A stretch of 64,000 bases of DNA from Berberis thunbergii. Lineage: Eukaryota; Streptophyta; Magnoliopsida; Ranunculales; Berberidaceae. The notes under the pieces are model-generated. The model made no database searches. It was not told the DNA's origin and was given only the letters and a program-made list of their open reading frames with translations. Numbering within the stretch: position 1 is the first letter of the stretch; each line of letters starts with the position of its first letter. Below, one piece after another: positions 21,640 to 34,718 of the stretch. The stretch lies in the NCBI GenBank assembly GCA_003290165.1, contig QNQO01000604.1, positions 248,001-312,000 on the forward strand, written 5' to 3'. A program made the position numbers and the translations under genes.

Positions 21640-22500
21640 ACTCATTTTTAAGGCATTAGTTCCTGATACTCGTGCATTATAGTAACAATGTTATCAACCC
21701 AAGTTTCGGATTCTTTGCTATAGTTATATTGCCACGTGGAACTATTGCTGGGATCGGTGCATTGGGTTCCATATGTAATTCAACAAAGTGATTGCCTTGA
21801 ACTAACCTAATAAATAATACATGAAGTCATTTTCTGTAGTTGACACAACCAAATCACACCACTTTATAAGAAATTTTTTCCATTCATCTTGATCCTCAAT
21901 GTTCTTAGTTATATGCTAGATACAGATTAATCTCGAAGCATTTGGGAAAGCTCGCTTGATTGCATTTATTAAAGCCAATTCTCTGTCGATAAGAAAAATT
22001 AATGGTAGAGATTCATGATCGGAGATATTTTGAAGCACAGTTAAAGCCCAATCATAAAAATTATTTCTCATTCTCTAAGAATGCCCACCCAACAATAAAT
22101 GACATCCCCGTTGACGTGACCCCCACAAATTTTAATAATGGTATCTAGTATCGATTTTTTGTAGGTACAATTCAAAAAGAGAACATTAGGGAAGCATTTT
22201 GTCAGACTCATTGACTTGAGATGCGCCCAAACTATATTTTTCACAGTTTTATCCAAGACATTTGTTTTGTGTCATTCAAGATAATGGTAATAAGCAAAAA
22301 ACTTCATAGTTTGCTACATAGGTGTCCGATTTTGCATTCTCACCAGTCTCAAACGAGTTATTGCATTGTAGGTTGTCTTCCTATTGAACTTGTTGTCAAG
22401 ATTTCACACTTTTAATGAGTTTAATACATGTCAAGGTTTGACACCCGCTTTTGACATATCTTCTAACACGTGTAGCTCTGATTTATTCAACCTTCCTACA
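21640..22500 (-). pseudogene. MULE (MuDR/FAR1-type) transposase relic
   Basis: Minus-strand readings in several frames follow the order of a Mutator-like transposase. First comes an N-terminal part (GRLNKSELHVLEDMSKAGVK). Next is FPNVLFLNCTYKKSILDT, which corresponds to the DCTYKTN-type first catalytic segment with Asp replaced by Asn. Then NNFYDWALTVLQNI and LPLIFLIDRELALINAIKRA, which carries the second catalytic Asp, then FPNASRLIC. Numerous stops and frameshifts show it is dead. No terminal repeats were located. Confidence 0.7.
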
Positions 22501-24359
22501 TATGAGTGAGCAACGAGAGTATGATTACTAGGGTGGTTGTGATATCCACAAAGCACCTGCAAGATATCCACTTATTTTCACCTTACAGAATCCCTTTCAG
22601 TCTTAACAGGCATTCGCACTTTTTAGTCCCTATTTCACGACGCTATTTCGAATCAAAATTTCATTTGCATTTTGGAGTCCTCCTATAGTTTCCACTCCGT
22701 TCACAACCCAGTATGCGTCTTCCACGACTTTTCCTTGGAATGGCTCTATCAGACATTCGAATTACAACCACTATGTTTGTTGCCTTTCCAATGGTCTGAC
22801 ATCATTCAATCAAGGTTTCATGAGACTCAAATATATGTTAAAAAGAAAATTAGTATTTTGATATTACGTCAAAAGTGAAAAGGTAATTCTCCATCTAGCT
22901 AGACATATACCTGAGTTGTTACTAATGTGTTTGTGTCACCAACTTCATCTATTTGGACTCGTTTATTGAAATTATTTTCATCATTTTTTTTCCTTTCAGT
23001 GAAACATGTCAACCTACAGTATCACAAAGCATATATCTCAAATCATGTTCTTATTCACCCCCTGATAAATCACATATTATCGGTATGTAAAGATTTGAAC
23101 CTCAAAAACATGTTATTGGCAATCTTCTCCACCATCGACCATAAATTCATATGACTTTTTCAATGAGCTTGAGTGAAGAGCAAACCCTTGGGAATCTTTT
23201 ATATTTTCCATTTGAGATCAAAATTTTGTTAGTCCTCAAATGGCATAATATTACTCAAAATCAATTAGATAATAAACTAAGAGAACTATTATCTGACTTA
23301 TAAACATATCCATGTTATCGACATGATCTTGACCAACATTGAGATCAAATGAAATGGCTCTATTAAAGAGCTAAAAAGGTCCAACCAAAACCTTCACATT
23401 CCTGAAATTACGAGTAGTCTTCAATTATAGTTAAACCCCACAAAACGATACTTAAGTTAGATTGCCTAAGATCACCTGTTTGGTGGTTGAATGCACTCCG
23501 ATGCTTAAGTTAGTAAATTTATAGGAGATAAAGCTTAATCTAAACAGAATTCAGTTAAAATTACATGGTTTTGATAGAATAATCGTATCCCCTTGCATAC
23601 ATTTTCCTTTACTTTATATACTAAGTGCATTCAACTATGTGCATGATTTAAGCTTGAATAGCCCAATGAAGGGCGACGTTTATTAAAATAGTCTCCTCCT
23701 TCATTAAGATGCGTCCTTGGGGGAGTGATTCCCTGTCATGACTTATCTTCTTTGTAACGGTCTTCCTTTATGATGATTTCCCCCCACATATATGGCCATG
23801 ATTGGGTAACAATTTGATGTATCATCATAAGGTAAACGTAAATCTATCATATATTGAACAATCTTGACCTAGAACAAGAGAAGTGGAGTTTCAGTCTCAG
23901 CATATCTAATATAGGGATCCCATGACTCGTAAAATAATCTCATTCCATACATCTCGAGGTCTTTGTACAAAACATACCCATCCTCACACTCATTGAGAAC
24001 TATCTCCCCCCAACAATTTAACTTTTGTTCACCCACCAAAACTCTATACCAAATTAGTGAAGTTCAGGTAAAACTAAAACAAACGCTTGGGCTCACCTTA
24101 CTACCAAATAAAAAAATTGGCTTCACACACCAGACTCTACTTAACCTCAATAAATATGAACTTAGCATTTAATCCCTATATTTTTATGAACTTAATTAAT
24201 CAATAACCAGAAATTTTAGTCGACTTGGGTTTACCGCCTGAGAGCTTTTTACATCTTTTGCCAGCTCCAAACTTAGGCAACACAAAAACAAAGATGTAAA
24301 AAAAGGGTAAAAAATGTAAAAAAGCTAGGCCAAGCCCCAAAACTAGGCCGGCTAGAAGG
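22501..24359. other. probable further MULE debris and intergenic DNA
   Basis: No reading frame longer than about 75 codons is convincing. The part nearest 22500 may be the eroded 5' region of the MULE. Nothing recognisable was seen from 23200 to 24350. Confidence 0.35.
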
Positions 24360-27300
24360 GTTGATCAATAACACTTCACAAAACTTTTTTTTCTATGTGG
24401 TGGCAGTAATTCTAGAGGGCGAGGAAAAGGGAGCGAGGGAGCATTGATCATCTCGAGAGGATGGCTCCTCGCCCCTTTCCTTCGCTCATTGTAAGGGCTC
24501 GGTGGGGTTCTCTCTGACATGCAAAAAAAACGAGAGAGGTATTTTTGCTTGAATGTGTGCGTACCATCGCTTTCTTCCTTCTCTCGCCGCCCATCACCCC
24601 CATCCATCTTTTTCTTTCTTTCTCTCTCTCGCTCTCTCTCTGCTTTCATTATTTTTGGCCTGTTTTTTTTTCAGAACTCCATCAACCTCTCTTGCTTTAA
24701 AGGTGCCCCACCAAGAGGAGGGTGGATAGGTCCCTTGATGAAAGCTAGCCCACATGGTGGTGGAACACCCATGAATTGGCACACCACTTATTGGTATGAG
24801 TTACCCTCTTAGATTATCAGATTAGATTAGATTAACAAAGGTACTTAATGGGTGCATCAGAGGGAACATATTCTGATTAGCTTTTGGGTTTTAGTGGAGT
24901 TGAATATGGGTTAATTTAAGCTCTAAATTAACATGGTTTGTTTCCTGATCTCCTTCAAAAGATGGGTTTATTTGTTTAAGTGAGTTTTAAAATGGAATTT
25001 TGTTAGTGAATGCCAGATATGTTGGGGGTAAGGAGACTAGATTTGTTAAATTAGTGTGTGAAATGGTTATGGTTATGGTTTGCCAGTCACTTAAGTTATC
25101 TTGTTTTGTTAATTTAATCACTGATCTTGTACTGGACAAGAATGTAGAAGGTATTTGTACTGTTAACAAGATTATAAAATGGCTATTGTTTAATTAGGGG
25201 ATAATTTAATTCTTTTAAGGCAACTTGGGAGAGAAAATGGAAATCCGAGGAGGGACTGGGTTTTTTTGGAATCAAGTAAATGAAGATAATAATGTTAATA
25301 GGGCGTAAAAAGATTGGCTGGAAAAGAGCGAGGGTGTGGTGAGATTAGCGTTCGTATTAGCAAGTGGTCGTATTTGGACGCGGTTTGCCAATGTACCTTA
25401 CCATGAACATATTTTTCAATGGAATAAACAAGTGATTAAACAGTTGTGCATCGCAGCCACCAAGTTGCTTTGTTGCGTATGTGAGGGTTGCATTCCCCTT
25501 TCAATGTTATTTTTTTAAATGCCTAAAGGGTGGGTATGCCATCAAATGAATAGTATATATGGCGCCAGTAGGGTCTGAACTTTGGATTTGTGATTCTATA
25601 CGCATAGGTATATCACTGAGCTGGTACTCTATTTGTGAGTAAAATGTGTTCATGGGATTGTTAACGTGGTGACTCAGGGCCAGTTCAATCTTATGGGAAA
25701 AAAAATAATTTCAATTTTTTGTCAATAGATAAATATAGTAGCTTTCCATATTACCCTTAGCTTGTTCATGGGCTAAGGGTAATAACAATGCCTCTTCTTT
25801 GGCGAAATGATCACCCCATCTACTAATATTCACTTTGTCACTCTTGAAATAAGAAGGGTTCCAAATTTCATATCTTAGGACTTGTTCTAAAGTTTGTAAA
25901 ATTAAGACCATTGTAATGCTATCAAAATTGTGATGCAACTATCTATTTAATAGTGTATGTGATATGTTTGAAGGACCAAATGGCTAAACATAGAGAAACT
26001 CTTTAATTCGTATTTTTTGTTATTATTATTATTACTATTTTGTATGTGTCAGATTTGGCCAAACTTTAACATGTGAAAATCCACTCCCAATACAAAAAAA
26101 ATTTCCCTCTCTCTGCTCCATCCCTGTAGACTAGTATATAGATAGAAAGGACAATTGCTTAGGGTATAGGTACTGGCAAGGCAGAGAAAGAAAAGGGGTT
26201 GAATCTCTTTTTAATCAAAATCAGGACGGAAGAAGAAAAAGGCTCATGATCCCATACAATATACCGTACCCTAATCTGATTATAGTAGCAGAAGCAGAGC
26301 AAGCAGCAGAGAAGTATCAGGGCTCAGTGAGAACATTTTTTTTTTTTCTTTTTCTTTCTTCTCTCTCCTCTCTCTCTGCACTTCTTTTGACTCTCATCTC
26401 AATCTTTACTTCCAAATCTATTGTCTTAAACAACAACAGTCTCAATCTAGCTATCACCCCAAGTTGCTCCATCTCATTTTAGGACAACACTAAGGACAAC
26501 CCATGTAGCATCTTCTAGAAAAAGTTGTATATATCTTTCTCATTAAGCTATATAATACTATAGCAGTGAAATAAAATCCTTATTAGGCTTGTAAATTAAT
26601 GCAGTTACATTTTGTATTGTTTGAATTAAAAGCATAAAGACTATATGCGGGTATATATCATCGTTCATGGAAACAATGCTCATGTTAGAGCATCTCCAAT
26701 AATGGAATGTTTATCAGGAAATTTAGACCTTTTTTTTTTTACTCATTCGGACGTTATCGACCTAGTCGTAAAAAAGCAGACAAGAGAGGTTCTTAACTGT
26801 CATTTGGCACTTTGAAGTTTGTTGTTCGAGTTTAATTTAATTTATCTAGTAAATGTATAACTTTATACATTAGGTATTATTAGTGTCAACATCATTTTGA
26901 AAACCATGCATATTTTTTTTTTACCCAAGCAATTGAGAGTAATGAATAGACAAGGAGACCAAGTAGGTAAAGTTACATAAGTTAATTTACTTTGGATAAA
27001 CATAATGATTTGTGATAGTGAGATGTAAAGAGATGATTAAAAGTGAGTTGCATGCAATCAAGTGGGGCAACTAGTGTTGATAGTGATGTAATGCCACTCC
27101 TCTCTACTCCATTTGACACTTAAACCTTCAACATGACATTGTGGCTCTTGTTGCTTTTCATCATTTGCTCTACTTGCTTGCTCGCTTTGCTTGGGGTTTT
27201 GTAAACCAAAAGGCACGCTTACAATAATACCTTCTTTCTTTCTTTCTTTCTTTCCTTGTTTTTGCTTTTAATCAGAGCTCTCTCTCTCTAGCTAGCTCTG

Positions 27301-27662
27301 CAACACATGCTGCAACTGTTGCCAACTGCATGCGATAGAGAAAGGAAGGCCTGGTCGCTATCATGCGCTGTGGGGTACGTGGCGGTGGTGATGATATTGA
27401 TACCAATCTCCTTCAACGCATTTGTAACAACGTACACACACTGTCACAAGTACCTAGAGAGAGAGGTGGGAGGGAAGAAGAGTTCAGATTCTGTACTCCA
27501 CCAATTCAATCATTGAATTTGACCTCACCTCTTACTTTTTGCCACTTGGCAAACTTGGAAGCTCATTGGGATGATTTGTTTGACCCTTCCTTATGTTGAT
27601 CACTCGAATAATATAAGAGTATAGTATACTCTTGATCGAAAAAGGAAGGAAGTCATAACTCG
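24360..27662. other. intergenic with CT-rich tracts and SSRs
   Basis: CT-rich blocks (about 24600-24650, 26340-26380, 27234-27290) resemble plant leaders, but no following ORF is recognisable. A (CTTT)n microsatellite lies at 27234-27253. TTAGAGCATCTCCAATAATG at about 26686 looks like a solitary PIF/Harbinger MITE end. The reading at 27307-27516 (69 codons) is not recognised. Confidence 0.4.
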
Positions 27663-27665
27663 TAA

Positions 27666-28393
27666 GAGCATCTAAATTTAGGGGTCCCTTTATATTTTCA
27701 TCACACCAATCATTTTTCCTATTTTAATTTTTTATTATTATTTTAATATATTTTCAACATTTTTATATCAATTTAATTTCAATTATACTATTATTAACTT
27801 CAACTTAATAAAATTATATTAGTTTCAATTATATTATTATACTATTATTAAATATATATTATTATTAATTTCAACTTAAATATATAATATTATTATTTTC
27901 AATTATACTATTATTTAGATATTTTTTTAATTATACTATTATTAATTTTAACTTAATTCAAATTTCACTAATTAAAAAATTTGAGAATTCTTTAAAAAAT
28001 TAATATTAATAATTAATTTTGTATCATTATTTAAATATATCTTCTACTTTTTTATAATTATTTTTTTCATTTTACTATTATTTAAATTGGTATTAATAAT
28101 TATTATAATTTATCATTATTTAAATTAGATTTAATAATTTTTTTTAAAATTAGTATTAATTTATTTTTATTTATAATGTTATTTATGTACTTTATTTTTT
28201 ATTTATTTTTAATTTATAAAATTAAACATTTAGAATATTTTATTATTATATGAAATATAAGGGATGGTTAACTTCCCCCTAAATTTAGGGAAAAGTTGGA
28301 GGTTGAGCTATTTATAAGAGGATTGTTTAGGAGATGATTGGAGGGAGGGTTTTCTGATAAAACCCCTATTTTAAGGGATGATTGAAAATGCTC
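27666..28393. mobile_element. PIF/Harbinger (Tourist-like) MITE, very AT-rich
   Basis: The left end is GAGCATCTAAATTTAGGGG. The right end, reverse-complemented, is GAGCATTTTCAATCATCC. The TSD TAA flanks it at 27663-27665 and 28394-28396. The interior from 27700 to 28260 is almost pure A and T. A CCCCTAAATTTAGGG block near 28276 echoes the left end in inverted orientation. Confidence 0.7.
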
Positions 28394-28396
28394 TAA

Positions 28397-29039
28397 GCAA
28401 TAAGATATCAAGATTATTGGGTCATTATCAAATGTGAAGTTTAGGAGAGTCCAATTCTCAAAAGCATTATAGATCTTGTACAATACTCTCCATGGTTGCA
28501 TACTACCATTTGGAAAATATTAGATAAGAGTGAGAAAAAGCTGGAAAAAAAATTGCTAGACAAGTTTAGATGCGTCCAACAATATATTGGCTGATGAATA
28601 ATTCAGAGGCGTGAAACTACGACATATATTAATGGGTACTAATATTTAGTAACTACACTGTAAACTCACACAAAAAATTTCATAAATGAACATTAGGGGC
28701 AGAGCTACATTGCTCTGGGATGGGGCAAGTTTGGGGCACAACTCAATAAACAAAGAAAGAAGATATGCTCTTATGCACCAACAATGATATGTTTCCCACA
28801 CCATGGTAAGTGCAAGATAGAGGTTGGGAGCCATTGTGTGAGACAAGAGGTACAGAGAATAAACACATGATGTCAACTCAGAAGGCCTTCTTCTTCTTCC
28901 TTGACACATCCAATCATCTAAATCCATTCTTTTTCTTTTCGTTGTTGAGAGAGATGACTTTGTGAGGGAATGAGGTCATCGCTTACCAAATCATCTCCTT
29001 CCACTTTTGTGGATTTTCTTTCCTTATTTGTTCATTTGA
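28397..29039. other. intergenic, no gene seen
   Basis: Several short readings are present. None resembles a protein I know and none has a codon context that supports it. Confidence 0.4.
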
Positions 29040-29047
29040 GTTTAAAG

Positions 29048-29327
29048 TAGCGTTGAATAAAAATCGGACTATATCGATTAAACCGATCGAATCAATCAAA
29101 ACCTTGGTTCGGTGTAGGTCGGCTTTTGTACGAATTTGGCTTTAGAAAAATAAAAAATGATATGGTTGGTTTGGTTTTCAGTTTTTAAATGATCACAATC
29201 AGTCGATTCGGTTTGCCGTTTATATAAATTAAGATTAGTTCGGTATAAAAATTTTGAAACCGATGAAAGTCAGCTCGGTTCTCGATTTGGGTGAAAAATC
29301 GAACTGTCAGTTCAATTTTCAACCCTA
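29048..29327. mobile_element. hAT-type MITE (TAGGGTTGAA family)
   Basis: The left end is TAGCGTTGAATAAAAATCGG. The right end, reverse-complemented, is TAGGGTTGAAAATTGAAC. The 8-bp TSD is GTTTAAAG at 29040-29047 against GTTTAAAA at 29328-29335, one mismatch. The interior is rich in TCGGTT/AACCGA motifs. A truncated relative lies at 19716. Confidence 0.75.
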
Positions 29328-29928
29328 GTTTAAAATTGATTGAAGAGGGAAGAAATCATACATGTCAAGATATCGAGGTTGTCGACTTTTTGGTAAATCA
29401 AGTTGCAAGGTCTAGGAATCTCAATCATTAGATTGTTTTGATCATTCAAGTTGAATTAAAATTAAGTATTATGAATCCTAATTCTTAAGAAAACTAATCT
29501 AAAAATTAATTTATAATATTTTCTATAATTTTCTTTTTGCATTTTGTCTCCACTTTCTCTCCATTTCTTCTTCTTTACAAAAAATCACTTTTACATGTTC
29601 AAAACCTGCAATGAAACACAAAATATTCTTCATTATTTAAATGTTTTGGTAGTTCATGCATTTCATTCTTTGTAGAGTTTGTTTTGTAGTCTCTACAATT
29701 TACTTAGAGAACATGAAGAAGATGAAGAGGAAGATAGGGAAAGTGGAGATAAAATAGGAAAAAAGAATTTGAATAGAATATTGAAATATTTTTAGATTAC
29801 TTTCCTTAAAACTTGAAATTTTTAGTATATTAGTATTAACTCTGGTTAGATGATCAAAACAATCTAATAGTCGAGATTGTTAGATCTTGCGACCTACTTC
29901 CCACAGAATGGTACTCTGTGGATCCTTT

Positions 29929-30175
29929 GTCAAATACTTTCATTAAACTTCCAATAAAATTTAAGAATGAAAAGAGCTAGGGAAATCAAATAAATTAAAA
30001 TAGGTTTCAAGTGTGTTTTAGCAGGACACATATGAACTGATGTCCACAAGTGTGCTCATTCTTCCTGTTTGCTAGGTAAAGATGCCTTTCACAATCTAGC
30101 ATTGTGCTTCTGTTCTATGAAAAACATTTATGTAGTAAAAAGGAAACAGTGTACCAAAGACAAATACATGAAGAA
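29929..30175. repeat. dispersed duplicate, copy 1
   Basis: It shares ordered blocks with 31848-32150, including GTCAAATACTTTC, CTAGGGAAATCAAA and CACAATCTAGCATTGTGCTT, then GTACCAAAG. The two copies differ by substitutions and indels. Confidence 0.6.
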
Positions 30176-31659
30176 AACGAAAATCCCAAAATTCACGTAG
30201 GATTATTCGTTTCCCCAAACTCGAAAATTGAAATTCAATAACAATAGAAACATTTAGCAGCAACAACTTAAACATGATTTAATTACTGAAATAAATAAAA
30301 ACTCTAACCAGGAAAAACTGACGTTGCTAGCCCCACTGGCGGAACTCCGTAACGCTGCTGAACAGTCTCTAAACTTGAAAGGCTAATCGACTACATTCCC
30401 AAATGAATGTACCCAAGAAGCAAAGCTCACTTGGGTCAGCAATAAAGTTGGTGTGAGTAATCTTCATCCCAAAAATCAATAAATTCACACATGATAAACA
30501 TCAAGCTATACACAAACAACAAACCATCACACCAATGGTTAGTTCCTCAATGAGGCAAATGTGTCATGCAAGAAAACACAGTTCAAAGAATTTAGTTCCT
30601 CATCAAGGCCATCATTCTAATTAAGTAAAAATGCATTTACTTATACTTACCCTATATGAGTCGACTATGGCAAGTCTGACCTGCAGAAATATTAATGGAT
30701 TTGTCATCCTGCATGAAAAGGATTAGAAACAATGTAAACGTAATTTATTCGTTTTTATTGGAATTTGATTCATCTTTTAACGGAATGATCACTTAGACGA
30801 TACCACATTCGCACCACATCTGTGCTGAACATACATGCACGTATGCCTCTCTCATATAAATGAGGACTTCTCCGTCATTCATGCCCAAGTGGGGACATCA
30901 TACAGGCATGCATCGCGGATACTCCTAACTATATGAGTACCAAAAGCCACTCTTGGGCTATCAATGCGCATAAACTCACATCACATTTTTTACGGATAAA
31001 TATCAAAGCCTATTTTAGGCATACAAATTCACCTCATTTCCGCAAGACTAACCCAAATGTTATTTTAGTTTCTCTAGTAGAAAATAGGCGCCCCACTTCC
31101 ACAAGATAACCCGCAGGTTATTTAGTTTCACTAGTAAGAGATGAGAAATAATAAACAAAAAGATGTGTGGTAATTCTAAGTAATACAATTCCAAGTGATT
31201 AAATTTTCAAGAGTCAAAATTTTTCAATATTCTTTATTTTTATATTTCAGAATTCCTCCACGATGACATTTTGTCATTCATAAGTAAATCAATCCACCCA
31301 TTATTTTTGGGGACATGTAATCATTTCAGACACATACATTCGGTGTTGGCAACAATATGAGCCACACTCACCATCCTATAACATCATAACTAAAATATTA
31401 ACCAATAGATTAGTATAACTTAACAAAACAATAGATCAGGATGTAAAATGATAATTTTTAAACAAGACAGTGGTATGCAATGAAATCTACATACAAAAGA
31501 TGACGAAATTCACACAAATCATACACAACTAAGAGTCCAACCAAAATGAGTATAAAGTCAAACAACAGATTCACAACTCCCATTGAACCAATTTTCTGAA
31601 CTAATCAAATTAGAGCTAAGACTACACCCTTAATTAAGCTACTATAAAAACAAACACCT

Positions 31660-31681
31660 CCCCCCCCCCCCCCCCCCCCCC
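31660..31681. repeat. 22-bp uninterrupted poly-C tract
   Basis: Twenty-two consecutive C residues on the plus strand (poly-G on the other). Its length in a raw assembly may be inexact. Confidence 0.9.
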
Positions 31682-31847
31682 ATTCAGAGTATCAGACTGG
31701 TATCCCTTCTAACACTCTTCCCCGACAACTTTGCTAACTCAGGTTAGAAGTTGTATTAGGTTAACACTCATGTTATCCTTCATTCTTTCAGTTACGGTGA
31801 TTAGTGAATGAAATTTTTTGAAACAAATGAATATCATGTCTCTCCTC

Positions 31848-32150
31848 TGTCAAATACTTTCGCATTCTTCCTAAGGTCGATTACTTTCATTAGGACTTCA
31901 ATTAAAATGTCGAGGTTGGGAGAGTAGATAGAGTTAGGGAAATCAAAAGGGTGGAACGGAAACGATTTTCGAGATGTGAGCGTTGACTTTAAGCACACAT
32001 CCGAAGAGATGGAGGTTCCACCCGTCCACCTCATTCCTTCGCTGTTTCTGCCAAACCTCGACATGCAAACTCTTCACAATCTAGCATTGTGCTTCTTTTC
32101 TATGGAAAAACATCATGTAGTAGAAAGGAAACAATGTACCAAAGTAAAAT
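31848..32150. repeat. dispersed duplicate, copy 2
   Basis: Direct-orientation partner of 29929-30175, about 1.9-2.0 kb downstream. It has an extra segment (about 31950-32060) that copy 1 lacks. Confidence 0.6.
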
Positions 32151-33889
32151 ACACTTGCTATCAACTGTAATATGAAATGAATACACATTACGTTTAGAAA
32201 AATGATTTACTACTGATGGGTGATACTTTCCTCAAATACGCCCCTCAACTGAGAATATGAAAAATCACTTAGTAAGTAAGATTTCCAAGTACCAAACACA
32301 ACTTTTTTTTTTCGGAAATTAACAAACATCTTAGAGTATCAAGCAGATTTAATTATATGTTGTCACCATTACGTTGCAACTTTGCTTTCTCTATTGCTAG
32401 TAGCTATTACTTCCAACAAATCACTAGCATTTAACCTACTTGCGTCTGTTATATCAAACTTCCTCATTCCTATTAATGTATTTATAATATATGTTGATTA
32501 CTCTTCCTACCAGCCATGCATTTGAACAATTATATCTTTCATTTACATTGATCTCCTTCAAAACAGTCAATGCTTTTACCCTATTCTAATACATAGTAAA
32601 ATCCACTTTGGCTACCTACGGAACAAACTAATTTGTACTTAATCCTATCCTCAACACATCTGCTATGGAGTTGATGAAAGTTGGCAACCAGTGAAAGAGT
32701 TATCACGGAGAGCAAGCACAAAAACAAATCAAGTGTTTGCTACTATTATGCGCAAGTCCCCGAATCAAACATATGCGAGAAGTGGAACCCAAAATAAAAG
32801 CCCCACTTATTTCGTCACAGCATAAGTTAACCTTAGCATTCCCGAAAAATTTGTTTTGTATTTCTCTCAAGTCTCCCCACCACCAAGTCATAGCATCAAG
32901 CATTCTCTTGCATCCACTAACTAAATAGAGTGAACAACTACATGTTTTTCTCCAACTGACAATATATTGCAAACATTTTCATGGCCAATAGCTCAGCTTA
33001 CCATAACCAAATCAACTGCAGCTCAATTTTCCAACACCCACACACAAAAATCGAATCTTTTGTACACCAAACCAACTCAAATACAAATACCTATTTCAAG
33101 TATAGCAAATCAACTTCATACTGAAATTTGAAGAGGAAAAAGAAGAAAACTCACCAATTTCAGATTAAGTCAACAATGCCAATATTCTCAACTTCATACG
33201 AAAATGTATATATATATAAAGAATGAGAAAACTCACTGATTCAATATCTCCATCCATCACCACGGCATGTGGCCTCCCAAGCGCATCCTCACAAAAACTC
33301 CTCATCTGAAATCAAATAAGCGAGCGTCCTCGTGGACTCTGCCTGCGTCGCACATTTATCTCTCAAAGAATAAGCACAGTCTCCAGCAACCAATCCGCCA
33401 CTTCTTCTCAACCTCACGATTTCCCCCACACCAATCATCACCACCTCGCAACGATGAGAAGGAAATGAACAAGAGAGGAAGGAATTTGGGGCGGTGGGAG
33501 CTTCGCCACAGACTAGTAGCCACCATCGATAACGACCCCTATCGAACTCCTCTTCCTGCTAGCAAATGGCGCTGCTAAGGTGGTCACCTCCTCCTCCTTC
33601 GATTGCCTCCCTGCTACCAAGCAGCACCACCATTCCTAGCGTCACCGACGAAGAAGAAAAATGAGGAAGAACAACTCTTCCTATTGCACAAGAGAAGAAA
33701 GAAGGAAGGGTTTTTCTTTATAAAGTGTGGGTGGCTATTCGCCCCCACTAAAATTATGAGAGCATCCGCCCTTTAACTTCACAAAATTAAAACCCTAGAA
33801 TTTTGAAATTTCAATTCAATTAAATGCAACTCTATTTTATTTATTTAAAAATAAAATAAATTATCTTTATGAAATTTAGGAGTGTTACA

Positions 33890-34710
33890 GTGAGCATCCC
33901 ATCACGCGATCCCGATCTCGTCCCGATTCATTTCTGATCTTTTTGGGATTGATCAAACTCATTACAATCCGGTCTCGATATAGAGTGGGATGAGATCAGT
34001 ATGGAAATTTTCAATCCTGAACATATTTATTGTTATTAATTTTAATCAAACTACTCTTCTAAAAGGAAGTTTATGACGTGTTGAAATTAAATCAAAACAT
34101 ATATTGTTTAAAAATTTACTTGATTTGGTACTTTATGTTAAGATATAAACTTTAGTTTAAATATTTTATGTCAAATAAAACCCATGAAAATGTATGATTT
34201 TTCACATTTTAGATTGGTTATACGACAATTATTCTTGTAAAAAATAAAGGCAAATGATGGTTTATGTTAGTTTTGCACCATGAGCTATGTAGTTAGAGAT
34301 TTGGTCAATAAGCAATATTTTTCATTTTTAAACATATATTAAGACAACTTGATAATATTGCTCATAATTGTATCCTGTTTGAATGATATTTCAACTCTTG
34401 CATAAATATGAAAGACGGATCTATGGAGGGACTCCTTCCATCTGCCATGATTCATGACAAATTTAATTCCATTGTAAGGTCACCATCCACAAATTTGACT
34501 TGTAAATGTACTTAATATTATTCCTTCAAATGTCAATTTTAATGAAATTCAAAATGTTAACATGAATTATTTGAACTTATATTACTCCGATGACCAACTA
34601 ATTACTGGATTTGACAAAATTTACAAACTTTAAGGTAAATTTTGAACATTTCTAATATCAGTTTATATCATCTATAAATTCATGAATTCATAACTAGTAG
34701 GCAAGGTTCT
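33890..34710. other. intergenic, no gene seen
   Basis: AT-rich sequence. The start (33890-34020) contains GATCCCGATCTCGTCCCGAT-like GC-richer blocks of the sort found in hAT MITEs, but no paired ends were identified. Confidence 0.4.
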
Positions 34711-34718
34711 AAAAAACT

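Larger units (their letters stand above)
30176..33889 (-). mobile_element. LTR-like block, minus orientation, boundaries uncertain
   Basis: On the minus strand the block begins TGTAACACTCCTAAATTTC at 33889, a common plant LTR start. It has a TATA-like CTTTATAAAG near 33719, followed by a G/C-richer leader-like stretch (33270-33700). This layout suggests the promoter and transcribed part of a long LTR. The left end was not located and no second LTR or pol gene is present. The poly-C tract and the second duplicate lie inside it. Confidence 0.35.

Noticed and set aside
24365..24812. ORFs in the CT/GA-rich region, including Arg-Glu repeats
   Set aside because: They are translations of simple (GA)n/(CT)n sequence. 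No conserved protein is visible.
27307..27599. Two overlapping ORFs after a CTTT microsatellite, resembling a small membrane protein
   Set aside because: No signal peptide-like start or known domain. The two frames overlap and neither is clearly favoured.
32703..32972. Minus-strand 89-codon reading with a WWWGD motif resembling LINE reverse transcriptase
   Set aside because: The flanking motifs of the family are missing in every frame and the stretch lies in LTR-like non-coding DNA.
33267..33578. 103-codon Arg/Ser-rich ORF
   Set aside because: It has no domain and sits on the opposite strand to a TATA-plus-leader arrangement, so it is likely an LTR leader read in antisense.
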